A DNA stretch of 64,000 nucleotides from Arthrospiribacter ruber (GCF_019343195.1 NZ_RPHB01000008.1:248001-312000); one strand, 5' to 3'; shown: positions 42,701 through 50,137, numbered from the stretch's first letter. A program made the numbers and translations. Notes: generated from the sequence alone by a model not told the origin.

Positions 42701-42763
42701 ATGCTGGGCATTCGTTTGGGTTGACGCAAATAAAACACAAACAATAAGTACAATTTTTTTCAT
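39704..42763 (-). CDS. SusC/RagA-family TonB-dependent transporter, iron-linked
   Basis: A 1019-residue receptor: signal peptide (about 1-19), carboxypeptidase-regulatory-like domain (about 22-100), SusC-type plug with the LVVGALG-like box (EVEVVGALGISR) and NPNEPIYVVDGVPI, ESITVLKGANAAALYGSEG, then the barrel ending YGMTFLASF. No STN domain is present, so it is not a sigma/anti-sigma transducer. A divergent AraC gene of the PchR type, a perfect palindrome (42792-42808) and a well-formed promoter lie upstream. Together with the PepSY gene in the operon this suggests import of an Fe-chelate. Confidence 0.92.
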   Translation of the reverse strand: MKKIVLIVCVLFASTQTNAQHFHASGTVIEDYSKNPLPGATIQIKDRPTTAVTDQDGKFRMYANPGDVLIIRFIGFLSKEVIVPEAEEELIIYLKENATLLSEVEVVGALGISRSAKELGSSSKIVESEELNQGKVVNPIFGLSGKVAGLRINMYDSKVDPAAQVVLRGNRSLQRSSGIDGRNPNEPIYVVDGVPIPDISRLNPNDIESITVLKGANAAALYGSEGVNGALMITTKRGTKGKGQVRVSNTTTFSNVYLLPEAQTVYGQGNNGVYSPVTFESWGPAFDGSMQPFGTPLPDGTQPMVLFAAPERDNRLNLFQQGLNLQNDVSFSGGDDISTYFLSAQHVRQTGIIPDDKNERVNLRFNGSRNFGKLRTSYNINFINNRKDVTPDGPWISAYRFPANFDYDLIRNWQDPNSPGNPNNYFIPNGSWLRNPYFLIDNIRQTNQQQILNGKIEFSYQVTPWMEILYRAGMYASMDEIRNTTNKYEAPGTRNTPGSVNDQSLTYRRFNSDLIMSIKKDIGTVSNRLLIGHNLRTDYRKQHNVAATNLLYTDIFNQSSRVGELTGGSSLSEQRSLAVYAEYVAGYKDLLYLTFTGRNDWISTLSKENRSFFYPGISASFIASEAIPAIRQQRKISYTKLYASWNKTGNVTLSPYQLNNPYSQLNGFPFGNTVGFLPGLTNPNPGILPEFVTSYELGLQVGLFNHRLYLDAAYVYTDSDGQISNANVSRATGYNAMLVNSGRVTNNIIELTLSGDVVRNMEWTWNMGFNFTYTNNMVRELYGGADFRQNFRQSYAFVGHQFPTLWVSDYQRDPQGRVVVDAETGDPLVAEENVILGPMVPPYIFGLSTQVNYKGFTLAAQFESRLGGWFYSETVPPMYEFGTHPITAQYGREAFVWPNSVIEVSPGEYVENTELLTSGGGKEFWTRQGAVQSNTAAKADFFKLRELNLSYSLPPAVVDRMGFLSEASLGLVATNLFIIRHKDNNIGDPEYLYNNTDGYYSFRQLPPMRTYGMTFLASF

Positions 42764-42791
42764 GGGCTTCAGATAATTTTCACTACTGTTA

Positions 42792-42808
42792 TTTAGACTT
42801 AGTCTAAA
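42792..42808. promoter_or_regulatory. Iron-box palindrome upstream of the iron-linked susC
   Basis: TTTAGACT-T-AGTCTAAA, an 8-1-8 perfect palindrome and the most symmetric site in the window. It lies downstream of the candidate transcription start, 29 nt before the susC ATG, a classic place for a repressor. Confidence 0.75.
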
Positions 42809-42828
42809 AAAGAATTAAGTTTGTGCTG

Positions 42829-42857
42829 CAAATCTAAGCTCAGGTACGGTGTATCAA
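42829..42857 (-). promoter_or_regulatory. Candidate promoter of the iron-linked susCD-PepSY operon
   Basis: Minus strand: TTG (42855-42857), 18-nt spacer, TAGATTTG (42829-42836), a full match to the Bacteroidota TAnnTTTG element. The expected start is near 42822. Confidence 0.6.
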
Positions 42858-42877
42858 TGACGCTATAAGGAATTAAA

Positions 42878-43894
42878 ATGACGGTAAAGGGAAAAAGTGG
42901 CGTAAAATTATTCAGTCGTCTTTTAGATCAAGAAGAAGGAATTTTTCAGCAATTGGGTACTGAAGGTGTTTCCCATCCAAAAGTAATTTTGAGGAATCTG
43001 GAGTTTCCGGGTATCCAAGGGGCTGAGTATTTATCGGATGCGATTTATTATTGTCATGCCAAGATGATACCAGATCACAGACCTTACGCCATCCATGTGC
43101 TGTCACAGAAAAACTACATACAGCTAAGTTTTTGTCTGGCAGGCCATCTTAATTATTTCAACAACAAAACCGGCAAGCTTATTTACAGTCTTTCGTCGGG
43201 TATGGCCAATATGATTTTCTATGGCGATCAGGAAATCCGGGTGGAGTATGAAGGAGAAGAAGTATTTGAAACTTTGGTTGTCAACATCCATATAGATTAC
43301 ATCCAAAAGCATTTTTCAAAGATCTTTCTTGGCCTTGGAACACTTCTAAGAGATATTTCAGGCAATGAACCAAGGTTAATTTCAGAGAAAGGTATTTTGG
43401 TCAGTCCTGAGCTTCGGCAATTGCTGTTGCATTTTGTTTCCAAAAAGTATGCAGGCTGTTTTTTAGCGCATTATGTGGAGATTAAGATCAAAGAAGCATT
43501 TATCCTTTTGATGGATAGTTTGGAAGAAAAGGACTCTTATCCTACAACTGCTCAGTTCTTAAAGCCGGAAGACATCGAAAAAATGGAACTGGCAAAATCC
43601 ATTCTACTTGAAAACTTCAGTAATCCTCCGGGATTAAAGGAGTTGGCCTTGTTGGTAGGTACCAATGAATTCAACTTAAAGAAACATTTTAAACTGCATT
43701 TTGGCAAAACTGCCTATAACTATTTACATGAATTTAAAATGGAAAAAGCCAGAGAATTGCTTGCTTCTTCAAAGAAACCTATAGCTGACATAGCGGAATA
43801 TTTTGGATACAGTCATGCCACACACTTCAGCAGTGCTTTTAAAAAGTGCTTCGGAATGTTGCCCAAGGCTTACAGGGAATCCAATAGTTTCTGA
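42878..43894 (+). CDS. AraC-family regulator, PchR-like, of the SusCD iron locus
   Basis: A 338-residue regulator. The N-terminal about 230 residues are a sensing domain; the C-terminal helix-turn-helix pair includes LKELALLVGTNEFNLKKHF and IADIAEYFGYSHATHFSSA. The TNEFNLKKHFKLHFG stretch groups it with the other PchR/YbtA-like protein in this window at 19319-20308. It is divergent from the susC-susD-PepSY operon and shares with it a 114-bp region with one promoter and one perfect iron box. By analogy it should activate uptake when its cognate siderophore is present. Confidence 0.88.
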   Translation: MTVKGKSGVKLFSRLLDQEEGIFQQLGTEGVSHPKVILRNLEFPGIQGAEYLSDAIYYCHAKMIPDHRPYAIHVLSQKNYIQLSFCLAGHLNYFNNKTGKLIYSLSSGMANMIFYGDQEIRVEYEGEEVFETLVVNIHIDYIQKHFSKIFLGLGTLLRDISGNEPRLISEKGILVSPELRQLLLHFVSKKYAGCFLAHYVEIKIKEAFILLMDSLEEKDSYPTTAQFLKPEDIEKMELAKSILLENFSNPPGLKELALLVGTNEFNLKKHFKLHFGKTAYNYLHEFKMEKARELLASSKKPIADIAEYFGYSHATHFSSAFKKCFGMLPKAYRESNSF

Positions 43895-44030
43895 TTGGAG
43901 TTACAAAAGCCTGAAACCTTCTACCTGCTTGCCTCCCCTGAGTATTTCCAAGAAATTCATATTGACATATCCCATCAATGATTGGCTTGCAGGGAAGCAT
44001 GTAAGTCAAGGTCTGGTTTTTAAAAATAAG

Positions 44031-44060
44031 GGGGAGGGCCATATGTCATTAACCCTCCCC
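44031..44060 (-). terminator. Hairpin terminator, R-C copy 2
   Basis: GGGGAGGG / CCCTCCCC stem as in copy 1, followed on the minus strand by CTTATTTTTAAAAA, more T-rich than copy 1. It lies between the convergent AraC and DUF6686-like genes. Confidence 0.65.
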
Positions 44061-44075
44061 GAGACAATCAAAAAA

Positions 44076-44402
44076 TCAACCGTTTAAAATTTGAAGTATT
44101 TCCAACTCAGTTCTGGCTTTCTCGAATAGCTCGGAAAGTTGTCTATGTTCATATTCTTTAATGACAAACTGGATACTTTGATGGCAAGTATTGATCACTA
44201 TAAATCTTCCACCTTCTTCTGTTTGCCAACTTTTTATATTAAAATCTATGGTTTGAAAGGATTTACTGAAAACAAGAAAATCCTCTTCCAGAAATGTAAC
44301 CATCAGATTGTTAAAATACCATCTTACACAACCGGATTCAAGGCATTTGACCACATTGCTGTTGGGCATTTCAGCCAAAAGAACACTTTCACAGTTTTTC
44401 AT
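44076..44402 (-). CDS. Small DUF6686-like protein, copy 2
   Basis: The same 108-residue protein as at 30300-30626 with Cys in place of Ser at residue 5. The ATG at 44402 is chosen over the one two codons upstream because it is the start shared with copy 1. The upstream gene is a 90-residue membrane protein that copy 1 does not have. Confidence 0.75.
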   Translation of the reverse strand: MKNCESVLLAEMPNSNVVKCLESGCVRWYFNNLMVTFLEEDFLVFSKSFQTIDFNIKSWQTEEGGRFIVINTCHQSIQFVIKEYEHRQLSELFEKARTELEILQILNG

Positions 44403-44559
44403 AATCATTCAGTTTAAATTAGTGCCTGGAATCCGGAATTGCTTCAGTTACAAATAAACCCTATTCACAAAACCAATATTTCCGGATCCAGGACTTGATA
44501 TCTTTATGAATTTGTACTTTTATCTTTTGATTTTAGGTCTTTATTTTTCAGCTGTGTTT

Positions 44560-44832
44560 TCAACCATGAATAAAAAACCAAAGCATGCCGATGCATGCAA
44601 TCAAAACCACTCCATATCCTAAAACTATCTGCCTTTTCTTGATAGCTAACAACATCAAAACTGTTAATAAAACCGCTACCCCCCCCTTGATATAGAGATT
44701 TGGAAGGGCGACTTCGAGTACCATGAAATCCAGTACATATACCATACTGAGTACAAATACCAATAGCAGAGAGCAGCATAATGGTATAAGGATAGACTCA
44801 AAATAATTCTTCTTTTTCTTCACGCTTCCCAT
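44560..44832 (-). CDS. Three-helix small membrane protein (cassette B)
   Basis: A 90-residue protein with a lysine-rich start (GSVKKKKNYF) and three hydrophobic helices (about 15-36, 45-63, 68-88). The ATG lies one base after the stop of the PepSY gene, so it is translationally coupled and belongs to the receptor operon. It resembles in size and layout small membrane proteins found beside siderophore receptor/PepSY genes in other bacteria, but I cannot assign a family. It may form a complex with the PepSY reductase. Cassette A has nothing in the equivalent place. Confidence 0.65.
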   Translation of the reverse strand: MGSVKKKKNYFESILIPLCCSLLLVFVLSMVYVLDFMVLEVALPNLYIKGGVAVLLTVLMLLAIKKRQIVLGYGVVLIACIGMLWFFIHG

Positions 44833-44833
44833 T

Positions 44834-46198
44834 TCACAATTGTCTTGCTGTTATTTTGGACTTATTTTTTTGTATTTTCTCATTGATTATACTTCTTCGC
44901 CTTTTACGCCATCGGAAGAGGTGATAAACAATAAATCCTATCAGGAAAATGTATACACTAGGCGTAATCACCGTAGCCACCCATACGTATCCAAAGAAGG
45001 TCACAGCCCATCCCATCAGAATCAAGAATACCAGAATAGATACAGAATAGACAAAAACAGTTTTCATGACAGTGGATTTGAAAACTGTCTTAGCTTCTTT
45101 TCTTTTCAGATAAATTATAAAACCGGTAAGAGATAGGAAACCCGAAGTCAGACCCAGGATAAAATACAGGATTTTTGTTATCAGGCCGGCATACCGACCA
45201 AAGTGAAGGCCTTCCTGGATGAAATAGAGTTTATGCCAAAAATTCTGTTTTCGACCGTCATAAGCAAAAAGCGTTTGAAGATCTGTTTTGTCCAGGACTA
45301 TTTTATGAATGTGGGGCTCGTACAAAGTTCCTACATAATCTCCTCTTATTTCAATGGTATTGTATCCGTTTGAGGAAGGAATAATCATCACTGGTTTAAA
45401 GTCCGGGAATTCGGTATTGAGTTTTCCCATCAAAGCATTCAGGTCAAAGTTTAACGCTTCGTCCTGTGAGGCCTCTAAGGGTTTTTCTGATCTTTGATAG
45501 TGATTGGGCACTTTCATATCTGTCCATGTCATCAATTTGGGTTGCAAGCCAAGCCAGCCCCCTGTGATGGCAATCATCAGATTGAAAAGCAGGGCTGCGA
45601 TTCCAATTAATTTATGCCAGTCAGCCATAATGACTCGGATTCCTTTTTGATTTCTGATGGCTCCAAACACTTGGCTTTTCATAAAATTACCATAAATCAA
45701 CAAACCTGTAATAGATATAACCAAGAGACCTATGCCTGCCAAACCGACCAATTGACGACCATACCAGCCATCCATCAATCGTACATGAACCTGTCTGAGG
45801 TAGTTGGGGACTGAGTTTAATTGATCTTTCCTCCCCAGATAATCCCCAGTAGAAGGATCCACGAAAACCTTGTAACGCTCAGATTCATATTTTTCACCTG
45901 AATAATAATAATCATACACCCATGGATCTTCAGGAGTTTGACCAGGATAAATGCCCAAAAGACTGAACTTAGAAAATTCTTCTGGTAGAGAACCTTCTTC
46001 TACAGTTTTGAATACAAAAGATGCCTTCTCCCCTGATTGGGAAGAAGGCAATTGGTAGGAATGATCCAAAAAATCCTCTATTTCGGGAATAAAAATCGCT
46101 ACTGCACCTGAAATGCTTAAAATACCAATGACTATACCAACATATAGGCCGGTCCAGTTATGAATTCGCCATAAAGTTTTATTTTTAATCATTTTCAA
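44834..46198 (-). CDS. PepSY-associated membrane protein (cassette B)
   Basis: A 454-residue protein with five to six helices, longer than the counterpart in cassette A. The first helix reads NWTGLYVGIVIGILSISGAVAI; other markers are VHVRLMDGWYGRQLVG, DWHKLIGIAALLFNLMIAITGG and GLHFGRYAGLITKILYFILG, each with histidines suited to heme binding. Two additional C-terminal helices (SVSILVFLILMGWAVTFF, VITPSVYIFLIGFIVYHLF) are absent from the other PepSY proteins in this window. It follows the receptor gene by 6 nt and probably reduces iron delivered by it. Confidence 0.87.
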   Translation of the reverse strand: MKMIKNKTLWRIHNWTGLYVGIVIGILSISGAVAIFIPEIEDFLDHSYQLPSSQSGEKASFVFKTVEEGSLPEEFSKFSLLGIYPGQTPEDPWVYDYYYSGEKYESERYKVFVDPSTGDYLGRKDQLNSVPNYLRQVHVRLMDGWYGRQLVGLAGIGLLVISITGLLIYGNFMKSQVFGAIRNQKGIRVIMADWHKLIGIAALLFNLMIAITGGWLGLQPKLMTWTDMKVPNHYQRSEKPLEASQDEALNFDLNALMGKLNTEFPDFKPVMIIPSSNGYNTIEIRGDYVGTLYEPHIHKIVLDKTDLQTLFAYDGRKQNFWHKLYFIQEGLHFGRYAGLITKILYFILGLTSGFLSLTGFIIYLKRKEAKTVFKSTVMKTVFVYSVSILVFLILMGWAVTFFGYVWVATVITPSVYIFLIGFIVYHLFRWRKRRRSIINEKIQKNKSKITARQL

Positions 46199-46204
46199 CC
46201 GCTA

Positions 46205-48640
46205 TTAGAAATTGTAGGCGACTGTTGCCAGGAAGTTTCTTGGCTCTCCCGGGAAAAGTCTGTTGAAATCATACCCTCCGACCCAGTGAACTTGGTTGGC
46301 TAGATTTCTGAAATTGACGGAAACCCTAAACTTGTCCACCGTATAATAAAGTGCTGCATCTGCCACGAAGTAGGAAGGCAAGGTCAGTATTGGACTGAAA
46401 GTATTTCTAGAGGATACAAAATTACCTCCCAAGGCGATGCCCAGTCCATTTAGATTTCCTTCTGTCAGGACATATTTGGCCCAAAAACCCCCTTGATGGA
46501 GAGGAGCATTTTCTTTGATTTCTCCAATTTCCTGCTCATTGTCTGACTCTGTGATGATCGCTCTGTTGTATGCATAATTTGCAGTCAGGCTCAAATTCTT
46601 GGTAATATTTCCAGCAAGATCAAATTCAATTCCTCTAGCCCTCTCCTGCCCTCTTTGTGCCAATAGGTCTGGATTTTCAGGATTGTTCGCATTGATTAGA
46701 ATGTTATTTTGGGTAATTTGGTAAATGGCTGTAGTGGCAAACAATCTTCTATTGAAAAACTCACCTTTGAAACCTGTCTCGCCCATTCTACTTGTCAAAG
46801 GGTCAAATGGTCCTCCAAAAACCTCCGGACTACCGATAAAGCCTGCTCCCTGAGGTTGATATCCCTGGGAATAAGTCGCATAAGCATTGATATTTTTGTT
46901 TAGCGCATACACTGCACCAAGTCTCGGTATCAGCGCAGCTTGGGTTACCTCTTCTTCCTCACTGCCACCAAAACCTAATAGGTCTGTGTAAAACTCCTGT
47001 CTCAGACTGAGTAATAAAGTTAGTTTGTTGTATTCGATCTGATCCTGAATGTAAAAACCATTAACAGAATACTTAGCAGCTGTCAACGGATTATTAATAA
47101 AAAGATAATTTTCATAGTTAGAAATCGTAAATCTAGGATTTGCTAGGTTAAAGTGTGGAACATTAGGTATTGGATTGCCATTTTGATCAAACTGGTAGGC
47201 ATCCCTATTGTAGGGATTGAAGGTATTAATAAATCCTGAACCGTCTGCCCGAAGGTAACCACCGGCATTTTGTGTAGCTCCTCCTACAGGTAACACCCGC
47301 TGTATATAATCATAGCCTCCAAGCAACTTGTGTCTGATTTTTCCAGTCGCAAATTCATGAACCAGATAAGCAGATAAGTTATCCGTGTAATTTCTTTGAA
47401 ACCTTCGGATGGTGGACATTCCCATCAGGGTAGGGATTTCATTTCCATCACCGTCTCTTGCAAATTGGTTGGAAGTCCTGTGTTCCTGAAGGTCTTCCTG
47501 TGCCAGGTATTTGATATAGGACACATTCAGTGATGTTTTTTCAGTGAATTTATGCTGAAGGGAAATTGTACTGAATAGGTTATCAATATTCAGATAATCA
47601 TCAACATAAGCTATGGCAAGGGAAATCGGCGTGGAGAAAAGATCTGTTCCGGCAGAAGCCCCGAAAATCGGCTGTCCCCTATCCAGTTTCCCTCTAGTAG
47701 CTGAGTAAACTAGGTCAAAATTTATAGCAGTTTTATCACTTGGCAAAAAGGTAAAAGAAGGTGCCACCATCATATCTGTTCTCCCCTGAAGCGTTCTGAA
47801 TGATTCAGTATCCTGATAAGCTACATTCAATCTGTAAAGCAGGGTTTTCTCTTCATTCATTGGTCCAGTGAAATCCAAGGCAACACGGTAAGTATTGAAA
47901 CTCCCGGTAGAAAACTGTAAGGACTTTCTGGACTCATCAAGCGGTTTTTTAGTAACCCTATTGATAGTCCCTCCTGGGTCCGTATTAGCAAATAGTGCTG
48001 ATGCTGGACCTTTGATAACTTCAATCCGTTCTAAATTTGCAGTAATTGGAAGTGCCCAGAAAATACCACCCGCACGGAGTCCATTTATCAATTGATTGCT
48101 ACTTCTAAATCCTCTCAAAGTAAAATCATCATAACTGGAAAACTGATTGATTCCACTCATGTTTTTTACAACCTCTCCTGTAGTAAAAGCTTGTTGATCT
48201 ACCATCAGTTCTTTAGTGACAAAAGAAATTGATTGAGGTATATCTTTGATCGGAGAGGCTACTTTTGTTCCGCTAAAGGACACATCATTTTTATAAGAAT
48301 CTTCCCGCCTACCTGTGATTTCCACTGCCTGAAGTCTGTATTCATCTTCCTGCAGAGTGACGGTGAAACTTCCAGTTACAAGGTTAGCAGGATCAACATT
48401 TATGGATTCCGCAACATAACCAATAGCCGAAACCCTCAAAACAATATTAGAGCTCCTATTGAAAGAAAGACTGAACTTTCCTTCTACATCTGTTACTGTT
48501 CCTTGGTTTGTCCCGGTAATTAATAGAGTGGCGCCAACAATTGGTTGTTGATCCTGATTCAAAACAGCCCCTTGGATAACAGACTGACTGTAAACAGTCT
48601 GCAAAAGCAGACAAAATAAAAGTGTAAAGAATAATTTCAT
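46205..48640 (-). CDS. TonB-dependent siderophore receptor (cassette B)
   Basis: An 811-residue receptor: signal peptide (about 1-18), carboxypeptidase-regulatory-like domain (about 22-105), plug with the siderophore-receptor markers FVTKELMVDQQAFTTGEVVK, RIEVIKGPASALFANTDPGG and VTKKP, and a barrel ending RNFLATVAYNF. This plug is of the FhuE/FpvA/ferrichrome-receptor type, quite unlike that in cassette A. It sits with its own PepSY protein and a small membrane protein between repeats shared with cassette A. Two iron boxes and a promoter of good form lie upstream. Confidence 0.93.
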   Translation of the reverse strand: MKLFFTLLFCLLLQTVYSQSVIQGAVLNQDQQPIVGATLLITGTNQGTVTDVEGKFSLSFNRSSNIVLRVSAIGYVAESINVDPANLVTGSFTVTLQEDEYRLQAVEITGRREDSYKNDVSFSGTKVASPIKDIPQSISFVTKELMVDQQAFTTGEVVKNMSGINQFSSYDDFTLRGFRSSNQLINGLRAGGIFWALPITANLERIEVIKGPASALFANTDPGGTINRVTKKPLDESRKSLQFSTGSFNTYRVALDFTGPMNEEKTLLYRLNVAYQDTESFRTLQGRTDMMVAPSFTFLPSDKTAINFDLVYSATRGKLDRGQPIFGASAGTDLFSTPISLAIAYVDDYLNIDNLFSTISLQHKFTEKTSLNVSYIKYLAQEDLQEHRTSNQFARDGDGNEIPTLMGMSTIRRFQRNYTDNLSAYLVHEFATGKIRHKLLGGYDYIQRVLPVGGATQNAGGYLRADGSGFINTFNPYNRDAYQFDQNGNPIPNVPHFNLANPRFTISNYENYLFINNPLTAAKYSVNGFYIQDQIEYNKLTLLLSLRQEFYTDLLGFGGSEEEEVTQAALIPRLGAVYALNKNINAYATYSQGYQPQGAGFIGSPEVFGGPFDPLTSRMGETGFKGEFFNRRLFATTAIYQITQNNILINANNPENPDLLAQRGQERARGIEFDLAGNITKNLSLTANYAYNRAIITESDNEQEIGEIKENAPLHQGGFWAKYVLTEGNLNGLGIALGGNFVSSRNTFSPILTLPSYFVADAALYYTVDKFRVSVNFRNLANQVHWVGGYDFNRLFPGEPRNFLATVAYNF

Positions 48641-48761
48641 GTTTTTAACATTAGATTTTTAAAGATGATTTAATTAGCACAGATCCTTCTGGGTAATCTT
48701 GCATGGGTATAAAGCAACTCAAGTATTGAAGTTATTTTCAATAGATTACACATTGTTTTTA

Positions 48762-48778
48762 TTTAGACTGATTATAAA
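48762..48778. promoter_or_regulatory. Iron box downstream of the cassette B -7 element
   Basis: TTTAGA-CTGAT-TATAAA, one arm perfect and the other with one change. It overlaps the expected transcription start, as in cassette A. Confidence 0.55.
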
Positions 48779-48783
48779 CGATA

Positions 48784-48813
48784 CAAAGTTGCAAACGGAT
48801 CTTCCTAAATCAA
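48784..48813 (-). promoter_or_regulatory. Candidate receptor promoter, cassette B
   Basis: Minus-strand TTTG (TTG at 48811-48813), 19-nt spacer, CAACTTTG (48784-48791; one change from TAnnTTTG). The -33 element lies within repeat R-B, the -7 element outside it. Confidence 0.5.
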
Positions 48814-48818
48814 ATTTA

Positions 48819-48835
48819 TTTAGATTAATTCTAAA
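48819..48835. promoter_or_regulatory. Iron-box palindrome in R-B copy 2
   Basis: TTTAGA-TTAAT-TCTAAA, identical to 34598-34614 and in the same place relative to the -33 element. Confidence 0.65.
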
Positions 48836-49269
48836 TTGATTTTTTCTATGGGATTTCAGAAATAAATTTTTGTTTGGTTCTACTGATAGTTTGAAAAAAA
48901 GTCTTTAGTAAATTGATAAAAGGTTAAGGTATAAATCCTCAATAAGCATATATTATTATGGCTAGAAAGTTCAGTTTGAAGTTTGACAAAAGGCCTGCAA
49001 AATTCCATAAGCAAAATGACAAGAAGATTGATCAGCTCTGAGTTCCGCAAAATATAGAAAATTGGCATAAACCTAATGTCGCTTAAGTTTTTGTTGATGG
49101 AACTGGTAAGCCAGGAAAAGATGCTCAAGGAATTGTATGAGGAAATATTACAATTATTATGAATCTTGATTTCTATTTATGAGAAAATTATTAACGTTTT
49201 TCTCCAAGTTTATAAGCAATTAAATAGGTCAATAATAAGTGATCTGAAAAATATATTCAATCTTACTAC

Positions 49270-49524
49270 ATGATGTATAGAATGTTTTTTTGGAAGGAAA
49301 ACAAAACTTGGATCATTGTAATGAGCCTTACCAGAGTAAGATTTAAAAAACTGATTTTAAGCACTTGGCTTGAAAATGGATCCCAATGGATTGAAATTAT
49401 TGACAATAAGGTTATTCCTTCAAAGGAAATGAGTAATCCTGCCATTCTTGAAGCGATTAAAAATAAAACACCCAATCGGTTTTGGATATTGGTTGCGGAG
49501 AAGAGTGACTGTGTAGGGAATTAA
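49270..49524 (+). CDS. Hypothetical frame in R-B copy 2, truncated in copy 1
   Basis: An 84-codon frame (MMYRMFFWKENKTWIIVMSL..., later WIEIIDNKVIPSKEMSNPAI). The first part is basic and aromatic; no signal peptide or known motif. The corresponding frame at 35050 is interrupted by TAG after 39 codons. Either this copy preserves the original gene or both are remnants of a larger one. It follows decayed frames and lies on the strand opposite to the receptor operon. Confidence 0.3.
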   Translation: MMYRMFFWKENKTWIIVMSLTRVRFKKLILSTWLENGSQWIEIIDNKVIPSKEMSNPAILEAIKNKTPNRFWILVAEKSDCVGN

Positions 49525-49656
49525 ACGAAATAGGAATAAAAGTCTTTGGATTGGAAGGTACGAAGAGTTTGATATTTGTTTTAGGACCGCAAAGCTCAAC
49601 AAATCACTTTTAGAAGATTCAGGCAAAAAAGGAGGCACCCCTCCCTCCCCTTCCTT

Positions 49657-49846
49657 CTACATCATGCCTTTGTCTGCAAAGCTGATTAAGCACTTCAGTA
49701 AAGATGATATGGTCCAGCACAATGATGTCCAGGTGTTTCCCGGCCTCAGAGAGTTTCCTGGTCAGTCTTCTGTCTTGCTCTGATGGTTTCAAGTTTCCTG
49801 AGGGATGGTTGTGGACCAGGATCATCGAGCAGCTCTGGTTTTCCAA
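49657..49846 (-). pseudogene. RadC-like gene, copy 3 (C-terminal remnant)
   Basis: Only the last about 60 residues of the RadC-like protein remain, including MILVHNHPSGNLKPSEQD and KLSEAGKHLDIIVLDHIIF. A deletion joins it at 49846 to the sequence that in copy 1 of R-B precedes the 79-codon gene; a further deletion has removed part of the FTDHAYFSF end. Non-functional. Confidence 0.85.
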
Positions 49847-49924
49847 ATTAAAAAATATGTTTAAAATATCAACACAAAAAGGTCAATAGTATTAACAATA
49901 GATATTTTCGAAATTCTTACCCTT

Positions 49925-50137
49925 ATGGATGAAAAAGAAATACAGGTCAATAAAAGGCTGGACAGCATCATTTCATCAAATCCGGATCCCTTTCCCTTTG
50001 AGCGGATCAATAAAGGAAAGGCACTCTTAAAGCTAATGGAAGAAATCAGGAAGTACATAGAGACGGATCAATGGCTCCATTTGGGTATGATATTAAAAGA
50101 GCTGGAAAACCATGAGATACAGATCATGAAAAAATGA
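49925..50137 (+). CDS. Small helical protein of repeat R-B, copy 2
   Basis: A 70-codon version of the product at 36424-36636; most of the changes (K to R, E to D, S to A, C to Y) are single-residue substitutions and the frame stays open. The C-terminal third is more diverged. No recognised family, no membrane helix. Confidence 0.45.
   Translation: MDEKEIQVNKRLDSIISSNPDPFPFERINKGKALLKLMEEIRKYIETDQWLHLGMILKELENHEIQIMKK

Larger units (their letters stand above)
44028..44508. repeat. Cassette-end repeat R-C, copy 2
   Basis: Direct repeat of 30250-30735. Similarity begins at the terminator hairpin and ends shortly after the TCCGGATCCAGG arm of the inverted repeat. Confidence 0.9.
48807..50137. 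repeat. Cassette-end repeat R-B, copy 2
   Basis: Direct repeat of 34586-36640. It runs through the iron box, the decayed frames and part of the RadC element, then at 49846 jumps to sequence matching about 36340 of copy 1. Confidence 0.88.

Noticed and set aside
30250-48835. Invertible (phase-variable) promoters at the cassette ends
   Set aside because: The repeats are direct, not inverted, and there is no recombinase nearby; deletion or exchange fits better than inversion.
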